Shown: positions 45,860 through 54,880, numbered from the stretch's first letter. The stretch: 64,000 nt of DNA from Flavobacterium sp. SUN046 (GCF_028867965.1 NZ_JAPQNT010000004.1:186001-250000), one strand, 5' to 3'. Notes: generated from the sequence alone by a model not told the origin. Translations and numbers: made by a program.

Positions 45860-46609
45860 TTAATATTTAAAGTTTTCAAGATATAAACTCCAATCATATT
45901 TGTTGTATTTTAATTTCGGAAGTACATTTTCAGGTATAATTTTTAAATCGCTACAAATTTTCAAAATTCCTTTTTTGTTACCAAAATCGCCTCTAAACCA
46001 GCTCATTAAAACTGGTAAACTCAATTCGTTTTTTTCTTTATCATAACTAGCATCACCAGTTAAATAATTTTTTGTTGCAATATCTAATTGTTTATCTAAT
46101 GTTTTAGGGTCATAAAAAAATATTGGCGGACAACTTTTAGCGCCACAATTTAAACTGAAATGAATTCTATAATCTACTTTTTCAACTCTAAATTTCTTTT
46201 CAATTTTTGAAGGAAAAATCTTTTTGAATTTACCTAAGCTCCATTTTATACTTGACTTTCTTAAAAAACCATGTTCAATGATGTCTAAACTTAATTTGTT
46301 TCCTGCGATGATAAATTGTTTCGATTTGAAAAATGAATTACGGCTTTTGTATTTCTCAGGATTTTTTTTAAGTGCATAGTTTGTGTAAGCATTGTACAAA
46401 TTTATGAAGAATGCTTTTTTCAAATCATCCGTTTGTAACTGGCTTAATAATTCGGTTTCATTTGCATTGGCTAAAACATCAATGAAATAGGCGGTACTAT
46501 CACCTTCTAATTTTGCAGATTCAATAAATTTTTGGGAAATTTTGATATAATCTGTTGATTGTGACCAACAGGAATAGCTGAGAAATAATAAAATAAATAG
46601 ATATTTCAT
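45860..46609 (-). CDS. DUF547 protein, first gene of the arsenosugar operon
   Basis: A 249-residue protein with a signal peptide (LFILLFLSYSCWSQS) and a DUF547 domain. The conserved core is visible: FFINLYNAYTNYAL near residue 67, then SLNCGAKSCPP near 153, which contains a Cys pair. DUF547 proteins are thought to resemble papain-like or transglutaminase-like folds; activity is unknown. It heads the minus-strand operon with the CMD protein, arsS and arsM. A Cys just before the cleavage site (SYSC) might allow lipoprotein processing. Periplasmic. Confidence 0.82.
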   Translation of the reverse strand: MKYLFILLFLSYSCWSQSTDYIKISQKFIESAKLEGDSTAYFIDVLANANETELLSQLQTDDLKKAFFINLYNAYTNYALKKNPEKYKSRNSFFKSKQFIIAGNKLSLDIIEHGFLRKSSIKWSLGKFKKIFPSKIEKKFRVEKVDYRIHFSLNCGAKSCPPIFFYDPKTLDKQLDIATKNYLTGDASYDKEKNELSLPVLMSWFRGDFGNKKGILKICSDLKIIPENVLPKLKYNKYDWSLYLENFKY

Positions 46610-46652
46610 AATTGACTTTTGTAAATTTAATATTATTTACGAGATTTACCAA

Positions 46653-46660
46653 CAAATGTA
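46653..46660 (-). promoter_or_regulatory. Bacteroidota -7 promoter element of the arsenosugar operon
   Basis: On the minus strand this reads TACATTTG (TAnnTTTG), 44 bases upstream of the DUF547 start and only nine bases from the divergent phosphorylase ATG. Both operons therefore share a 59-base control region. No ArsR-type palindrome stands out. Confidence 0.5.
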
Positions 46661-46668
46661 TTTTTAAA

Positions 46669-47487
46669 ATGACATATTTAGATAAAATTAAAGAGTCTTC
46701 AGATTTTCTAATTTCAAAAGGAATTACAAATCCAGAAATAGCTGTAGTTTTAGGAACCGGGTTGGGAAAGTTCTTAGATTATTTAAAAATAGAACAGACT
46801 ATAGATTATGCAGATATACCAAATTTTCCGGTTTCAACTGTTGAATTTCATAAAGGTAAATTGTTATTTGGAACAATTGGCACCAAAAAAGTGATTGCTA
46901 TGCAAGGTCGATTCCATCTTTATGAAGGTTATAGTTTACAACAAGTAACATTTCCTATTCGTGTTTTACATAAATTGGGAATAAAACATTTGCTATTGAG
47001 CAATGCGGCTGGCGGAATTAATAAAAACTTTAAAAAAGGCGATTTAATACTAATTGACGATCATATTAATTTACAAGGAAGTAGTCCAATTTCTGGATTG
47101 AATAGTTTTGATTATGGTGGAATTTTTCCAGATATGAGTGCGCCTTACGATAAAAATATAAATAGTAATTTAACTGATGAAGCTACCAAATTAAACATAA
47201 ATCTTAAAAAAGGAGTGTACGCTTCGGTTTTTGGTCCGCAATTAGAGACACGTGCTGAGTATAGATATTTAGGAATAATTGGTGCTGATATGGTGGGTAT
47301 GAGTACAACTCCAGAGGTTATCGTGGCTAATCAATTACAGTTGCCATGTGCTGCAATAAGTGTTATAACTGATGAATGTGATCCTGATAATTTACAAAAA
47401 GTAAATATTGAAGAAATTATTGCAATTGCTGGAAAATCTGATGAAAAACTTAGCAAATTATTTTTTGAAACTATCCAAAAACTGTAA
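46669..47487 (+). CDS. Purine nucleoside phosphorylase, divergent from the arsenosugar operon
   Basis: A 272-residue trimeric-type PNP: VVLGTGLGKF near residue 24, MQGRFHLYEGYS near 78, SNAAGGIN near 110, QLETRAEYR near 190 and GMSTTPEVIV near 213. The ATG at 46669 is chosen over an in-frame TTG at 46612, because the protein then has the family's length and begins with MTYLDKIKESS. The base-specificity position, Asn243 in human PNP, is Asp235 here (SVITDECDP); an Asn-to-Asp change favours adenine. It could remove adenine from the ArsS product. A normal purine-salvage role is the alternative. Confidence 0.88.
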   Translation: MTYLDKIKESSDFLISKGITNPEIAVVLGTGLGKFLDYLKIEQTIDYADIPNFPVSTVEFHKGKLLFGTIGTKKVIAMQGRFHLYEGYSLQQVTFPIRVLHKLGIKHLLLSNAAGGINKNFKKGDLILIDDHINLQGSSPISGLNSFDYGGIFPDMSAPYDKNINSNLTDEATKLNINLKKGVYASVFGPQLETRAEYRYLGIIGADMVGMSTTPEVIVANQLQLPCAAISVITDECDPDNLQKVNIEEIIAIAGKSDEKLSKLFFETIQKL

Positions 47488-47494
47488 GCTCAAA

Positions 47495-47731
47495 TTATTC
47501 TGAATATACTTCGCCACGATGAGGTTTCAAGGCGTCACGAACTTGAATCATGTTTTCTTTTTCAACTACCATAAAAGCTATAGAATGTAATTGATTTAAC
47601 TCTTGATAGCCACTTATATTTAAGTTTATTCTTTCAATTTTAACATATTCTTTTAAATGAATTTCGTGATGTTGTGCGGTTTTCACTGAATTTTCACCAT
47701 AAAAATCCCAAATTAATTTTATTTTCTGCAT
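47495..47731 (-). CDS. Small conserved hypothetical protein
   Basis: A 78-residue soluble protein with no domain that I recognise. It is rich in His near the middle (TAQHHEIHLKEYV), has no signal peptide and ends just after the phosphorylase gene, convergently (stops seven bases apart). The length, ATG start and coding-like codon use support a real gene. It could be a small regulatory or metal-binding protein; nothing more can be said. Confidence 0.6.
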   Translation of the reverse strand: MQKIKLIWDFYGENSVKTAQHHEIHLKEYVKIERINLNISGYQELNQLHSIAFMVVEKENMIQVRDALKPHRGEVYSE

Positions 47732-47758
47732 ATTTTTTAATAAATGTTTTGATTTATA

Positions 47759-47766
47759 TATATTTG
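47759..47766 (+). promoter_or_regulatory. Bacteroidota -7 promoter element for the T9SS cargo gene
   Basis: TATATTTG matches TAnnTTTG and ends 27 bases before the ATG at 47794. Confidence 0.5.
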
Positions 47767-47793
47767 TAAACTAAACAATTAACAAACTCTATT

Positions 47794-49290
47794 ATGAAAC
47801 AAAAGTACACATTTTTATTAATGATTGTATTTTGCGCTTTTAAAGTTACAGCTCAAAACAATTATTCGGTAACCTCAATTCCATTTCAACAATTTAGTAC
47901 ATCTTCTCCGGTTTTAGGAACTATGGATGACAAATATTCTGATGTTATTGCGCTACCATTTAGTTTTGATTTTTATGGAACAACTTTTAATAATTTGCTA
48001 ATTAGTACGAATGGATATATTGATTTTAGAACAAATTTAGCCAATGGTTCTTCACCATTTTACTTCACGCAAGCCATACCAAATACAGCTTTTTCTATAA
48101 AAAATTCTATTATGGGCGCATTTTCAGATTTGAATAATACAAATGCTCAAGGAAATATTACCTATGGTCTTTATGGCACTGCACCTTATAGGAAGTTTAT
48201 TGTTTATTTTTATAATAATTCTTTGTTTCAATGTAACGCAGCGCACAGTTCCTTTCAAATAATTTTGCATGAAACTTCTAATATAATTGATGTTCAATTG
48301 ATAGATAAACAAATTTGTAATCCAACTTCAACTGTTAAAGCAGTTACTGGATTAATCAACCTAGCTGGTAATCAAGGAATTGCTCCGCCTGGAAGAAATT
48401 ATGGAAGTTGGAGCGCTTTTCATGAAGGATGGAGATTTTCTAGAGCTGGATATTATCCAAATTATTCTTTTGTAAAATGCGATGATAATACCGACGGATT
48501 TGTTGCTTTTGATTTAAATATTGCTGCGACAGATTTAGCAATTTCTAATCCAATTTTTTACACTGATCAAGCATTAACAATGCAAATCAGTAATCCCAAT
48601 GCATACGTAAATACAATAAATAATGAAAGTATATATATTACAGGTAATGGTATAGTTAGAAATATAAAAATTAGTGTTGTTGATTGTACAATTGATGCCG
48701 ATAACGATTCAGTACCAACTAGCTTTGAAGACATTAATAATGATACTAATTTAGCAAATGATGATTCAGACGGCGACGGAATTCCAAATTATGTTGATAA
48801 TGATGATGATGGAGATTTGATTTTAACAAACGTCGAATATGTATTTACAAATAAAAGTGCTTCAACAATTGTAGATACAGACAATGATACAATTCCGAAT
48901 TACCTTGATAGCGATGACGATGGTGATGGTATTTTAACTTTTAACGAAGATTATAATGGTGATGGAAACCCTTTAAACGATGATACAAATAATGATGGTC
49001 AACCTGATTATTTGCAATCTAGCGTTGCACTTGGTTTAATTAACAATGAATTAAGCACAACTATTGAATTATTTCCAAATCCAGCATCAGATATTTTAAA
49101 TATTGCTAATTCTAATAATGAAACCATAAATTTAATAGCTATCTATTCAATAAATGGCTCGTTAATTAAAGAAATTAAACCAACAGGTTCGTTACAATCA
49201 ATAGCAGTCTCTGATTTGCAAAGCGGTATATATTTTGTAAAACTTGAAATAAATGATTCAGTATTGAATTATAAGTTTATTAAAAAATAA
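47794..49290 (+). CDS. Secreted T9SS substrate with Asp-rich calcium-type repeats
   Basis: A 498-residue protein with a signal peptide (cleavage near VTAQ), a beta-rich N-terminal domain (LPFSFDFYG, STNGYIDF, typical of nidogen-like or lectin-like secreted domains) and an Asp-rich region (about 295-400) with thrombospondin type 3-like DxDxDG repeats. It ends in a type A C-terminal sorting domain (LFPNPASD near 427, then SGIYFVKL and YKFIKK). It should cross the outer membrane by the type IX system and be surface-attached or released. Calcium binding is inferred from the repeats. Ligand unknown. It is monocistronic with a terminator behind. Confidence 0.88.
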   Translation: MKQKYTFLLMIVFCAFKVTAQNNYSVTSIPFQQFSTSSPVLGTMDDKYSDVIALPFSFDFYGTTFNNLLISTNGYIDFRTNLANGSSPFYFTQAIPNTAFSIKNSIMGAFSDLNNTNAQGNITYGLYGTAPYRKFIVYFYNNSLFQCNAAHSSFQIILHETSNIIDVQLIDKQICNPTSTVKAVTGLINLAGNQGIAPPGRNYGSWSAFHEGWRFSRAGYYPNYSFVKCDDNTDGFVAFDLNIAATDLAISNPIFYTDQALTMQISNPNAYVNTINNESIYITGNGIVRNIKISVVDCTIDADNDSVPTSFEDINNDTNLANDDSDGDGIPNYVDNDDDGDLILTNVEYVFTNKSASTIVDTDNDTIPNYLDSDDDGDGILTFNEDYNGDGNPLNDDTNNDGQPDYLQSSVALGLINNELSTTIELFPNPASDILNIANSNNETINLIAIYSINGSLIKEIKPTGSLQSIAVSDLQSGIYFVKLEINDSVLNYKFIKK

Positions 49291-49302
49291 ATTTGTATTT
49301 TT

Positions 49303-49336
49303 ATTAAAAGGTTTAGCAATCGCTAAACCTTTTAAT
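49303..49336 (+). terminator. Terminator hairpin after the T9SS cargo gene
   Basis: Perfect 15-base arms, 49303-49317 and 49322-49336, around an AATC loop. The right arm contains CCTTTT and is followed by TTTTATT. It starts 12 bases after the stop. Confidence 0.8.
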
Positions 49337-49348
49337 TTTATTAATTCC

Positions 49349-49356
49349 TACTTTTG
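49349..49356 (+). promoter_or_regulatory. Bacteroidota -7 promoter element for the FAD oxidoreductase
   Basis: TACTTTTG matches TAnnTTTG and ends 14 bases before the ATG at 49371. Confidence 0.5.
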
Positions 49357-49370
49357 CAAAAAAAATATCA

Positions 49371-50933
49371 ATGCCGCGCGAAATTCAATTACAAGTTGCC
49401 CCAGAGCTTGCTGCAAACGAAAGTTTGTTAAAAAAACATTTGGCAAAATTATTATTAGTTTCTGAAAATGAAATTGAAAGAATCGTCCCAATAAAACGCT
49501 CCATTGATGCACGTCAAAAAGCAATTAAAGTAAATTACAAAGTTAATGTTTTCTTTAAAGGCGAAGGTTTCAGCGAAAATAAAATTCAACTTCCAAATTA
49601 TCAATATGTTGCCAATCAACAAGAAGTAATTATTGTTGGAGCTGGTCCAGCCGGACTTTTTGCGGCCTTACAATTAATCGAACTAGGATTAAAACCAATA
49701 GTTCTCGAAAGAGGAAAAGACGTTAGAGGCCGAAGAAGAGATTTGAAAGCCATAACTGTAGATCATATTGTAAATGAAGATTCTAATTATTGTTTTGGGG
49801 AAGGTGGCGCAGGAACTTATTCAGACGGAAAATTATACACACGATCTAAAAAACGTGGCGATGTTGATAGAATTTTAAAATTATTAGTCGCTTTTGGAGC
49901 TTCTGATGATATTTTGGTTGAAGCACATCCGCACATTGGAACCAATAAATTACCTCAAATTATTCAAGACATTCGAGAAAAAATCATAGAATGTGGCGGA
50001 CAAGTTTTATTTGAAACTCGTGTAACTGATTTTGTTATAAAAAACAATGAAATTAAAGGAATTACAACTCAAAACGGAACTATAATTTCAGCCAATAAAG
50101 TAATTCTTGCTACAGGTCATTCGGCACGTGATATTTTTGAATTATTAGACAGAAAAAAAATATTTATTGAAGCAAAACCATTCGCATTAGGTGTTCGTGC
50201 AGAGCATCCACAAGAATTAATAGATAAAATTCAATACAGTTGTGATTTTCGTGGCGAATTTTTACCGCCATCACCTTATTCAATTGTAAAACAAGTAAAT
50301 GGTCGCGGAATGTATTCGTTTTGTATGTGTCCGGGTGGTGTAATTGCACCTTGCGCTACAAGTTCGGGTGAAGTTGTAACCAATGGTTGGTCGCCATCTA
50401 AACGTGATCAAGCAACAGCCAATTCTGGAATTGTAGTCGAATTAAAATTAGAAGATTTCAAGCCGTTTGCCAAATTTGGAGCACTTGCTGGTATGGAATT
50501 TCAAAAAGCAATCGAACAAAAAGCATGGCATTTAGCAGGACAATCACAAAAAGTTCCAGCACAAAGAATGGTTGATTTTACTCAAAGTAAAGTTTCGTCC
50601 AACATTCCAAAAACATCTTATGTACCTGGAACGACTTCGGTTGAAATGGGACAAGTTTTTCCTGGGTTTTTATCTCAAATTATGAGAGAAGGCTTCAACG
50701 AATTTGGCAAAACTATGCGCGGTTATTTAACTAATGATGCTATTCTGCATGCACCAGAAAGCAGAACGTCATCACCAGTTCGTATCCCGAGAAATGATGA
50801 AACTTTAGAACATCTTCAAATAAAAGGTTTGTATCCGTGTGGAGAAGGAGCAGGATATGCAGGAGGAATTATTTCAGCTGCAATTGATGGTGAAAAATGT
50901 GCATTAAAAATTGCTGCTGTTTTGAGCAAATAA
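49371..50933 (+). CDS. NAD(P)/FAD-dependent oxidoreductase of the uncharacterised dehydrogenase type
   Basis: A 520-residue flavoprotein. After about 80 residues of an N-terminal domain comes the dinucleotide motif VIIVGAGPAGLFAALQL (near residue 86), then ERGKDVRGRR. A GEGGAGTYSDGKL motif follows near 142, and a C-terminal GEGAGYAGGIISAAIDG FAD site lies near 493. This layout is typical of a conserved dehydrogenase family of unknown substrate found across bacteria. It stands alone between a terminator and gapN. No signal peptide; cytosolic. Enzymatic role unknown. Confidence 0.85.
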   Translation: MPREIQLQVAPELAANESLLKKHLAKLLLVSENEIERIVPIKRSIDARQKAIKVNYKVNVFFKGEGFSENKIQLPNYQYVANQQEVIIVGAGPAGLFAALQLIELGLKPIVLERGKDVRGRRRDLKAITVDHIVNEDSNYCFGEGGAGTYSDGKLYTRSKKRGDVDRILKLLVAFGASDDILVEAHPHIGTNKLPQIIQDIREKIIECGGQVLFETRVTDFVIKNNEIKGITTQNGTIISANKVILATGHSARDIFELLDRKKIFIEAKPFALGVRAEHPQELIDKIQYSCDFRGEFLPPSPYSIVKQVNGRGMYSFCMCPGGVIAPCATSSGEVVTNGWSPSKRDQATANSGIVVELKLEDFKPFAKFGALAGMEFQKAIEQKAWHLAGQSQKVPAQRMVDFTQSKVSSNIPKTSYVPGTTSVEMGQVFPGFLSQIMREGFNEFGKTMRGYLTNDAILHAPESRTSSPVRIPRNDETLEHLQIKGLYPCGEGAGYAGGIISAAIDGEKCALKIAAVLSK

Positions 50934-51050
50934 ATTTAGAATGCATTTTTTTATTTTTGTTAACTTCTTTATATCGATATAGTTAATTTCTTTTTTTTAA
51001 AATAATGGTGTAGTTATTTTATAAATTGTAATTTTATAAAAACAATTTTC

Positions 51051-52631
51051 ATGAATACAATACCATTAGAATATCAAATCATTAAACCATTTCTTCAAGA
51101 TACTTATTTAGTCAATGGAGAATTAAAAAAATGGTCGGGCGAATTCACTCAGGTTTTTTCAACTATTTCATCTACAGATAATTATAATCCAACATTGTTG
51201 GGAAGTATTCCTGCAATGGGTGAAACTGTAGCCAATGAAGTTACAAATGCAGCTTTCAATGCGTATAATAACGGTCAAGGTTTGTGGCCAACGATGAAAG
51301 TTATTGACCGAATTAAATGCATGCAAAATTTTGTCACCCAAATGAAAGCTACCCGAAGTGAAGTAGTAAAATTGTTGATGTGGGAAATTGGAAAATCATT
51401 GGCTGATTCTGAAAAAGAGTTTGACAGAACGGTAGATTACATTTATGATACTATTGAAGATTACAAAGAATTGGACCGAACCAATGCACGATTTACTAAA
51501 AGTCAAGGCATAAATGCTATGGTAAGACGCGGACCACTTGGTGTTGTATTGTGTCTTGGACCATATAATTATCCGCTAAATGAGACATTTGCACTACTTA
51601 TTCCAGCAATGATAATGGGAAATACTGTAATTTTTAAACCTGCAAAGCACGGCGTTTTATTGATTTCGCCATTATTAGAAGCTTTTAAAAGTAGTTTCCC
51701 TAAAGGTGTTGTTAATATTGTTTACGGCAGAGGTCGAGATGTTGCGTCTCCAATAATGAAATCTGGTAAAGTTGCAGTTTTAGCATTGATTGGTAACAGT
51801 AAATCGGCAATTGCATTACAAGATCAGCATCCTAATAAAAACAGATTGCGTCTTGTTTTAGGTTTAGAAGCTAAAAACCCAGCAATTATTTTGCCTGATG
51901 CTGATTTGGATTTAGCAATTCAAGAATGTGTTGCAGGAACATTGTCGTTTAATGGACAACGTTGCACCGCTTTAAAAATTTTGTATGTTCATGAAGCAAT
52001 TGCAGACGAATTCAACAGACGTTTTTCAGAAAAAGTAGATGCTTTACCTTTTGGAAATCCATGGGAAAAAGGTGTTTTATTAACGCCACTGCCTGAGAAA
52101 GACAAACCAGCCTATATTCAAGAATTAATTGATGATGCCAAAAATAAAGGAGCAGCAATCCTAAATAAAAAAGGTGGACAACATTCTGAAAATTATATTT
52201 TTCCTGCCGTTTTGTTTCCGGTAAATAAAGAAATGCGTGTGTATCACGAAGAACAATTTGGTCCAGTAATTCCGGTTTTATCATTCAAAGATATTCAAGA
52301 ACCATTAAATGATATGGCCGAATCTAATTATGGTCAGCAAGTAAGTTTATTTGGAAAAGACATTAAAACTATTGCGCCACTTATTGATACTTTGGTAAAT
52401 ATAGTTTGTCGTGTTAACTTAAATAGTTCGTGTCAACGTGGTCCAGATGTATATCCTTTTACCGGACGAAAAGATTCGGCTGTGGCCACATTAAGCATTC
52501 ACGATGCTTTGCGATCATTTTCAATTAGAACTTTTGTAGCTTCAAAAGATAATGACTATAACAATGAAATTTTACAAGCATTGTTGAATAGTAAAGAATC
52601 TAATTTTATAACTACAGATTATATTTTATAA
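51051..52631 (+). CDS. gapN: NADP-dependent glyceraldehyde-3-phosphate dehydrogenase (non-phosphorylating)
   Basis: A 526-residue aldehyde dehydrogenase. The catalytic Cys is in [10 protein letters not shown] near residue 305 and the general base Glu in LGLEAKNP near 272, a combination typical of the GapN/ALDH11 branch. [12 protein letters not shown] motif near 166 and the NP-loop FKPAKHG near 195 are also present. GapN oxidises glyceraldehyde-3-phosphate directly to 3-phosphoglycerate and yields NADPH. The gene has a 117-base upstream gap with a TATTTTTG element at 50952-50959, and a strong terminator behind it. Confidence 0.88.
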   Translation: MNTIPLEYQIIKPFLQDTYLVNGELKKWSGEFTQVFSTISSTDNYNPTLLGSIPAMGETVANEVTNAAFNAYNNGQGLWPTMKVIDRIKCMQNFVTQMKATRSEVVKLLMWEIGKSLADSEKEFDRTVDYIYDTIEDYKELDRTNARFTKSQGINAMVRRGPLGVVLCLGPYNYPLNETFALLIPAMIMGNTVIFKPAKHGVLLISPLLEAFKSSFPKGVVNIVYGRGRDVASPIMKSGKVAVLALIGNSKSAIALQDQHPNKNRLRLVLGLEAKNPAIILPDADLDLAIQECVAGTLSFNGQRCTALKILYVHEAIADEFNRRFSEKVDALPFGNPWEKGVLLTPLPEKDKPAYIQELIDDAKNKGAAILNKKGGQHSENYIFPAVLFPVNKEMRVYHEEQFGPVIPVLSFKDIQEPLNDMAESNYGQQVSLFGKDIKTIAPLIDTLVNIVCRVNLNSSCQRGPDVYPFTGRKDSAVATLSIHDALRSFSIRTFVASKDNDYNNEILQALLNSKESNFITTDYIL

Positions 52632-52632
52632 A

Positions 52633-52663
52633 AAAAAGTCTCCGTTAATTGCGGAGACTTTTT
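52633..52663. terminator. Bidirectional terminator between gapN and msrBA
   Basis: Twelve-base arms (52633-52644 and 52652-52663, core AGTCTCCG/CGGAGACT) around a seven-base loop, with A-run before and T-run after. It serves gapN on the plus strand and the convergent msrBA gene on the minus strand. Confidence 0.92.
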
Positions 52664-52667
52664 AGTA

Positions 52668-53774
52668 TTATTTCTTTTTCAATCTATCTTTAAAAACCTT
52701 TTCAAATTTTTCAATTTTTGGTTGAATTACCATTTGGCAATAAGGTTTGTCTTTGTTGTTAGCATAATAATTTTGGTGATAATCTTCGGCTGCGTAGAAT
52801 TTTTTGAAAGGTTCCAAAGCAGTTACAATTTTGCTAGAATATACTTGTTTAGCATTCAATTCATTAATGATACTTTCGGCAGCTTTTTTCTGTTCGTCGT
52901 TTTTGTAAAAAATTACCGAACGGTATTGTGTACCAGTATCAGCACCTTGACGGTTTAATGTTGTTGGATCATGAACGGTAAAAAACACCTGAAAAATTTC
53001 ATCCAAATTGGTTTTGGTTTTGTCATAAGTAATTTCTACAACTTCGGCAGCACCAGTTCTACCGGTACAGACTTCTTCATAGCTTGGATTTTCAACAGTT
53101 CCACCAGAAAATCCAGAAACTACTTTAGTTACACCTTGTAAGTTTTCATAAACTGCTTCAACACACCAGTAACATCCGCCACCAAGTGTAATTGTTTCTA
53201 AATTTCCAGTTGCTTTAGCTGGAGTCATTCCGTCTGGAACAAAATCTAATGAAATGGCATTCATACAGTATCTTTTTCCGGTTGGTTCTGGACCATCATC
53301 AAATAAATGTCCCAAATGACTGCCACATCTACCGCATAAAGCTTCTGTTCGTTTCATTCCGAAAGAATTATCTTCTTTGAAAGTGATACTTTCTTTATTG
53401 TTTTGTTCAAAAAAACTTGGCCAACCGCAGCTGCTTGTGAACTTTTGGTTTGATTTGAATAACAAATAACCACAAGTAGCGCAATAATAAGTTCCTTTAG
53501 TTTCAGAATTCCACATTTTTCCTGTAAATGCTCTTTCGGTATTGGCTTCACGAGCTACTGCATATAAATCTGGCGATAATACTTTTTTCCATTCGGCATC
53601 CGAAACGTTTAATTTTTTAGTGTCGGTATTCGAGTAATAAGGATTTTCAGGTTTGCTAATTACATTTTCCATGGCTGTTGATTTTGGAGTTGTTTCTGTT
53701 TTTTTGGTCGATTGTCCGCAAGCATTTAATGCTAACAAAGGTAATAAAATAAGGTAATTGATTATTTTTCTCAT
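52668..53774 (-). CDS. Lipoprotein methionine sulfoxide reductase MsrB-MsrA fusion
   Basis: A 368-residue fusion. The N-terminus is a lipoprotein signal with lipobox LNAC (Cys19). The MsrB domain (about 55-185) has zinc pairs CATC and CGRC and the catalytic Cys in KRYCMNAISL. The MsrA domain (about 193-355) starts LGGGCYWCVEAVY with the catalytic Cys. The enzymes reduce methionine R- and S-sulfoxides. The lipid anchor puts the protein in the periplasm or outer membrane, so it repairs envelope proteins. It is a single-gene unit with its own promoter and a shared terminator. Confidence 0.93.
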   Translation of the reverse strand: MRKIINYLILLPLLALNACGQSTKKTETTPKSTAMENVISKPENPYYSNTDTKKLNVSDAEWKKVLSPDLYAVAREANTERAFTGKMWNSETKGTYYCATCGYLLFKSNQKFTSSCGWPSFFEQNNKESITFKEDNSFGMKRTEALCGRCGSHLGHLFDDGPEPTGKRYCMNAISLDFVPDGMTPAKATGNLETITLGGGCYWCVEAVYENLQGVTKVVSGFSGGTVENPSYEEVCTGRTGAAEVVEITYDKTKTNLDEIFQVFFTVHDPTTLNRQGADTGTQYRSVIFYKNDEQKKAAESIINELNAKQVYSSKIVTALEPFKKFYAAEDYHQNYYANNKDKPYCQMVIQPKIEKFEKVFKDRLKKK

Positions 53775-53798
53775 AATGATTTGTTTTAAATTCTAACA

Positions 53799-53806
53799 CA
53801 AATTTA
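53799..53806 (-). promoter_or_regulatory. Bacteroidota -7 promoter element for msrBA
   Basis: On the minus strand this reads TAAATTTG (TAnnTTTG), 25 bases upstream of the ATG at 53774. Confidence 0.45.
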
Positions 53807-53866
53807 CAACTGATATACGTTACAAAATGTCTTATAGATTACAAATGAATTTGATTTGGCAGAAGT

Positions 53867-54856
53867 TTAACGTTTGTATAATTCTATTAATTGAGAATTA
53901 AAATCACATTTATATTTTGATAATGCTTCAAAACAGTAATCTAAAAATTCTCGGGCATCAAAATCATGAGAAGAGCTGAAATGCTCCAAAAGATTTCTTT
54001 TTAAAATCTCAGAATCTTTAGAGCAAATTGAAGATATTGCATTTATAAAATCTACATTTTCATATTCTTTTTCATTTTTTTCTTTTAATAATGTTAAAAA
54101 TGATGCGTCTGGAAATTTTGATATTGCTAAAAAGGAAAGACTATTATTTTTAAGTAGAAAAGGTAAATCATCTTGGTTTTGATAACTAGCCAAAGTTGCT
54201 AAAGTTTCTCTTGTTGGATTTTTATATGCAAAATATTTAACTCTTTCATAATTTTCAAATTTGTAATCATTTAATCTAAAAATCTGATTGATAGTTATCG
54301 GTAAAATAAGATCATAATTTATTACTAATTTATTAATAGAAACTAACAAACTATCGATTTCAGGTTTTGTCCATTTGGTTTTGTTTTCAAAGCCGTTTTC
54401 CTTAATTTCTTTAGACGAATAATGTTCTTTGTTATATTTAATATTTTCAATTTTCTCATTTTCATAAAAAATATAACTATATAATTCTCCAGCTATACTT
54501 GAATTTTGTCCGGTACATCCCATTTGCGCCCAAACTTCTTCGTCATTATAAAGATATGTTTTGAATAAATCAATTATTTTGTTAGATTTTCTCTTTACAA
54601 GATGATTTGACATATAACTTTTAATTATTTTATTTCCATTTTCAGCCATATACAGAATTTCAATATCATTAGCAATTTTATTTATATCTTCACATTTTTT
54701 ATAATCTTCGCTTTCCATCACTCCATATCCGAATTCTTTATTTTTTGATTGATTCTCAGAATTTAATTGAAGATACAAATTATTGACTTTTTCTGATAAT
54801 TGAGAAAAAGAAATAATAGGTACAAATACAAATAAAATGCAAATAAAGTATTTCAT
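53867..54856 (-). CDS. Secreted hypothetical protein
   Basis: A 329-residue protein with a clear signal peptide (MKYFICILFVFVPIISFSQ) and no recognised domain. The mature part is charged and mostly helical, with repeated Lys/Glu-rich stretches and a region (about 215-260) that hints at HEAT-like helical pairs. It stands alone with its own promoter between msrBA and idi. Located in the periplasm or cell exterior. Function unknown. Confidence 0.65.
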   Translation of the reverse strand: MKYFICILFVFVPIISFSQLSEKVNNLYLQLNSENQSKNKEFGYGVMESEDYKKCEDINKIANDIEILYMAENGNKIIKSYMSNHLVKRKSNKIIDLFKTYLYNDEEVWAQMGCTGQNSSIAGELYSYIFYENEKIENIKYNKEHYSSKEIKENGFENKTKWTKPEIDSLLVSINKLVINYDLILPITINQIFRLNDYKFENYERVKYFAYKNPTRETLATLASYQNQDDLPFLLKNNSLSFLAISKFPDASFLTLLKEKNEKEYENVDFINAISSICSKDSEILKRNLLEHFSSSHDFDAREFLDYCFEALSKYKCDFNSQLIELYKR

Positions 54857-54872
54857 CAGTGGATTATAATTT

Positions 54873-54880
54873 CAAATTTA
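54873..54880 (-). promoter_or_regulatory. Bacteroidota -7 promoter element for the 54856 gene
   Basis: On the minus strand this reads TAAATTTG (TAnnTTTG), 17 bases upstream of the ATG at 54856. Confidence 0.45.

Noticed and set aside
46612..46668. TTG-started N-terminal extension of the phosphorylase
   Set aside because: It adds 19 residues unlike any PNP, and the ATG at 46669 gives the family's usual length.
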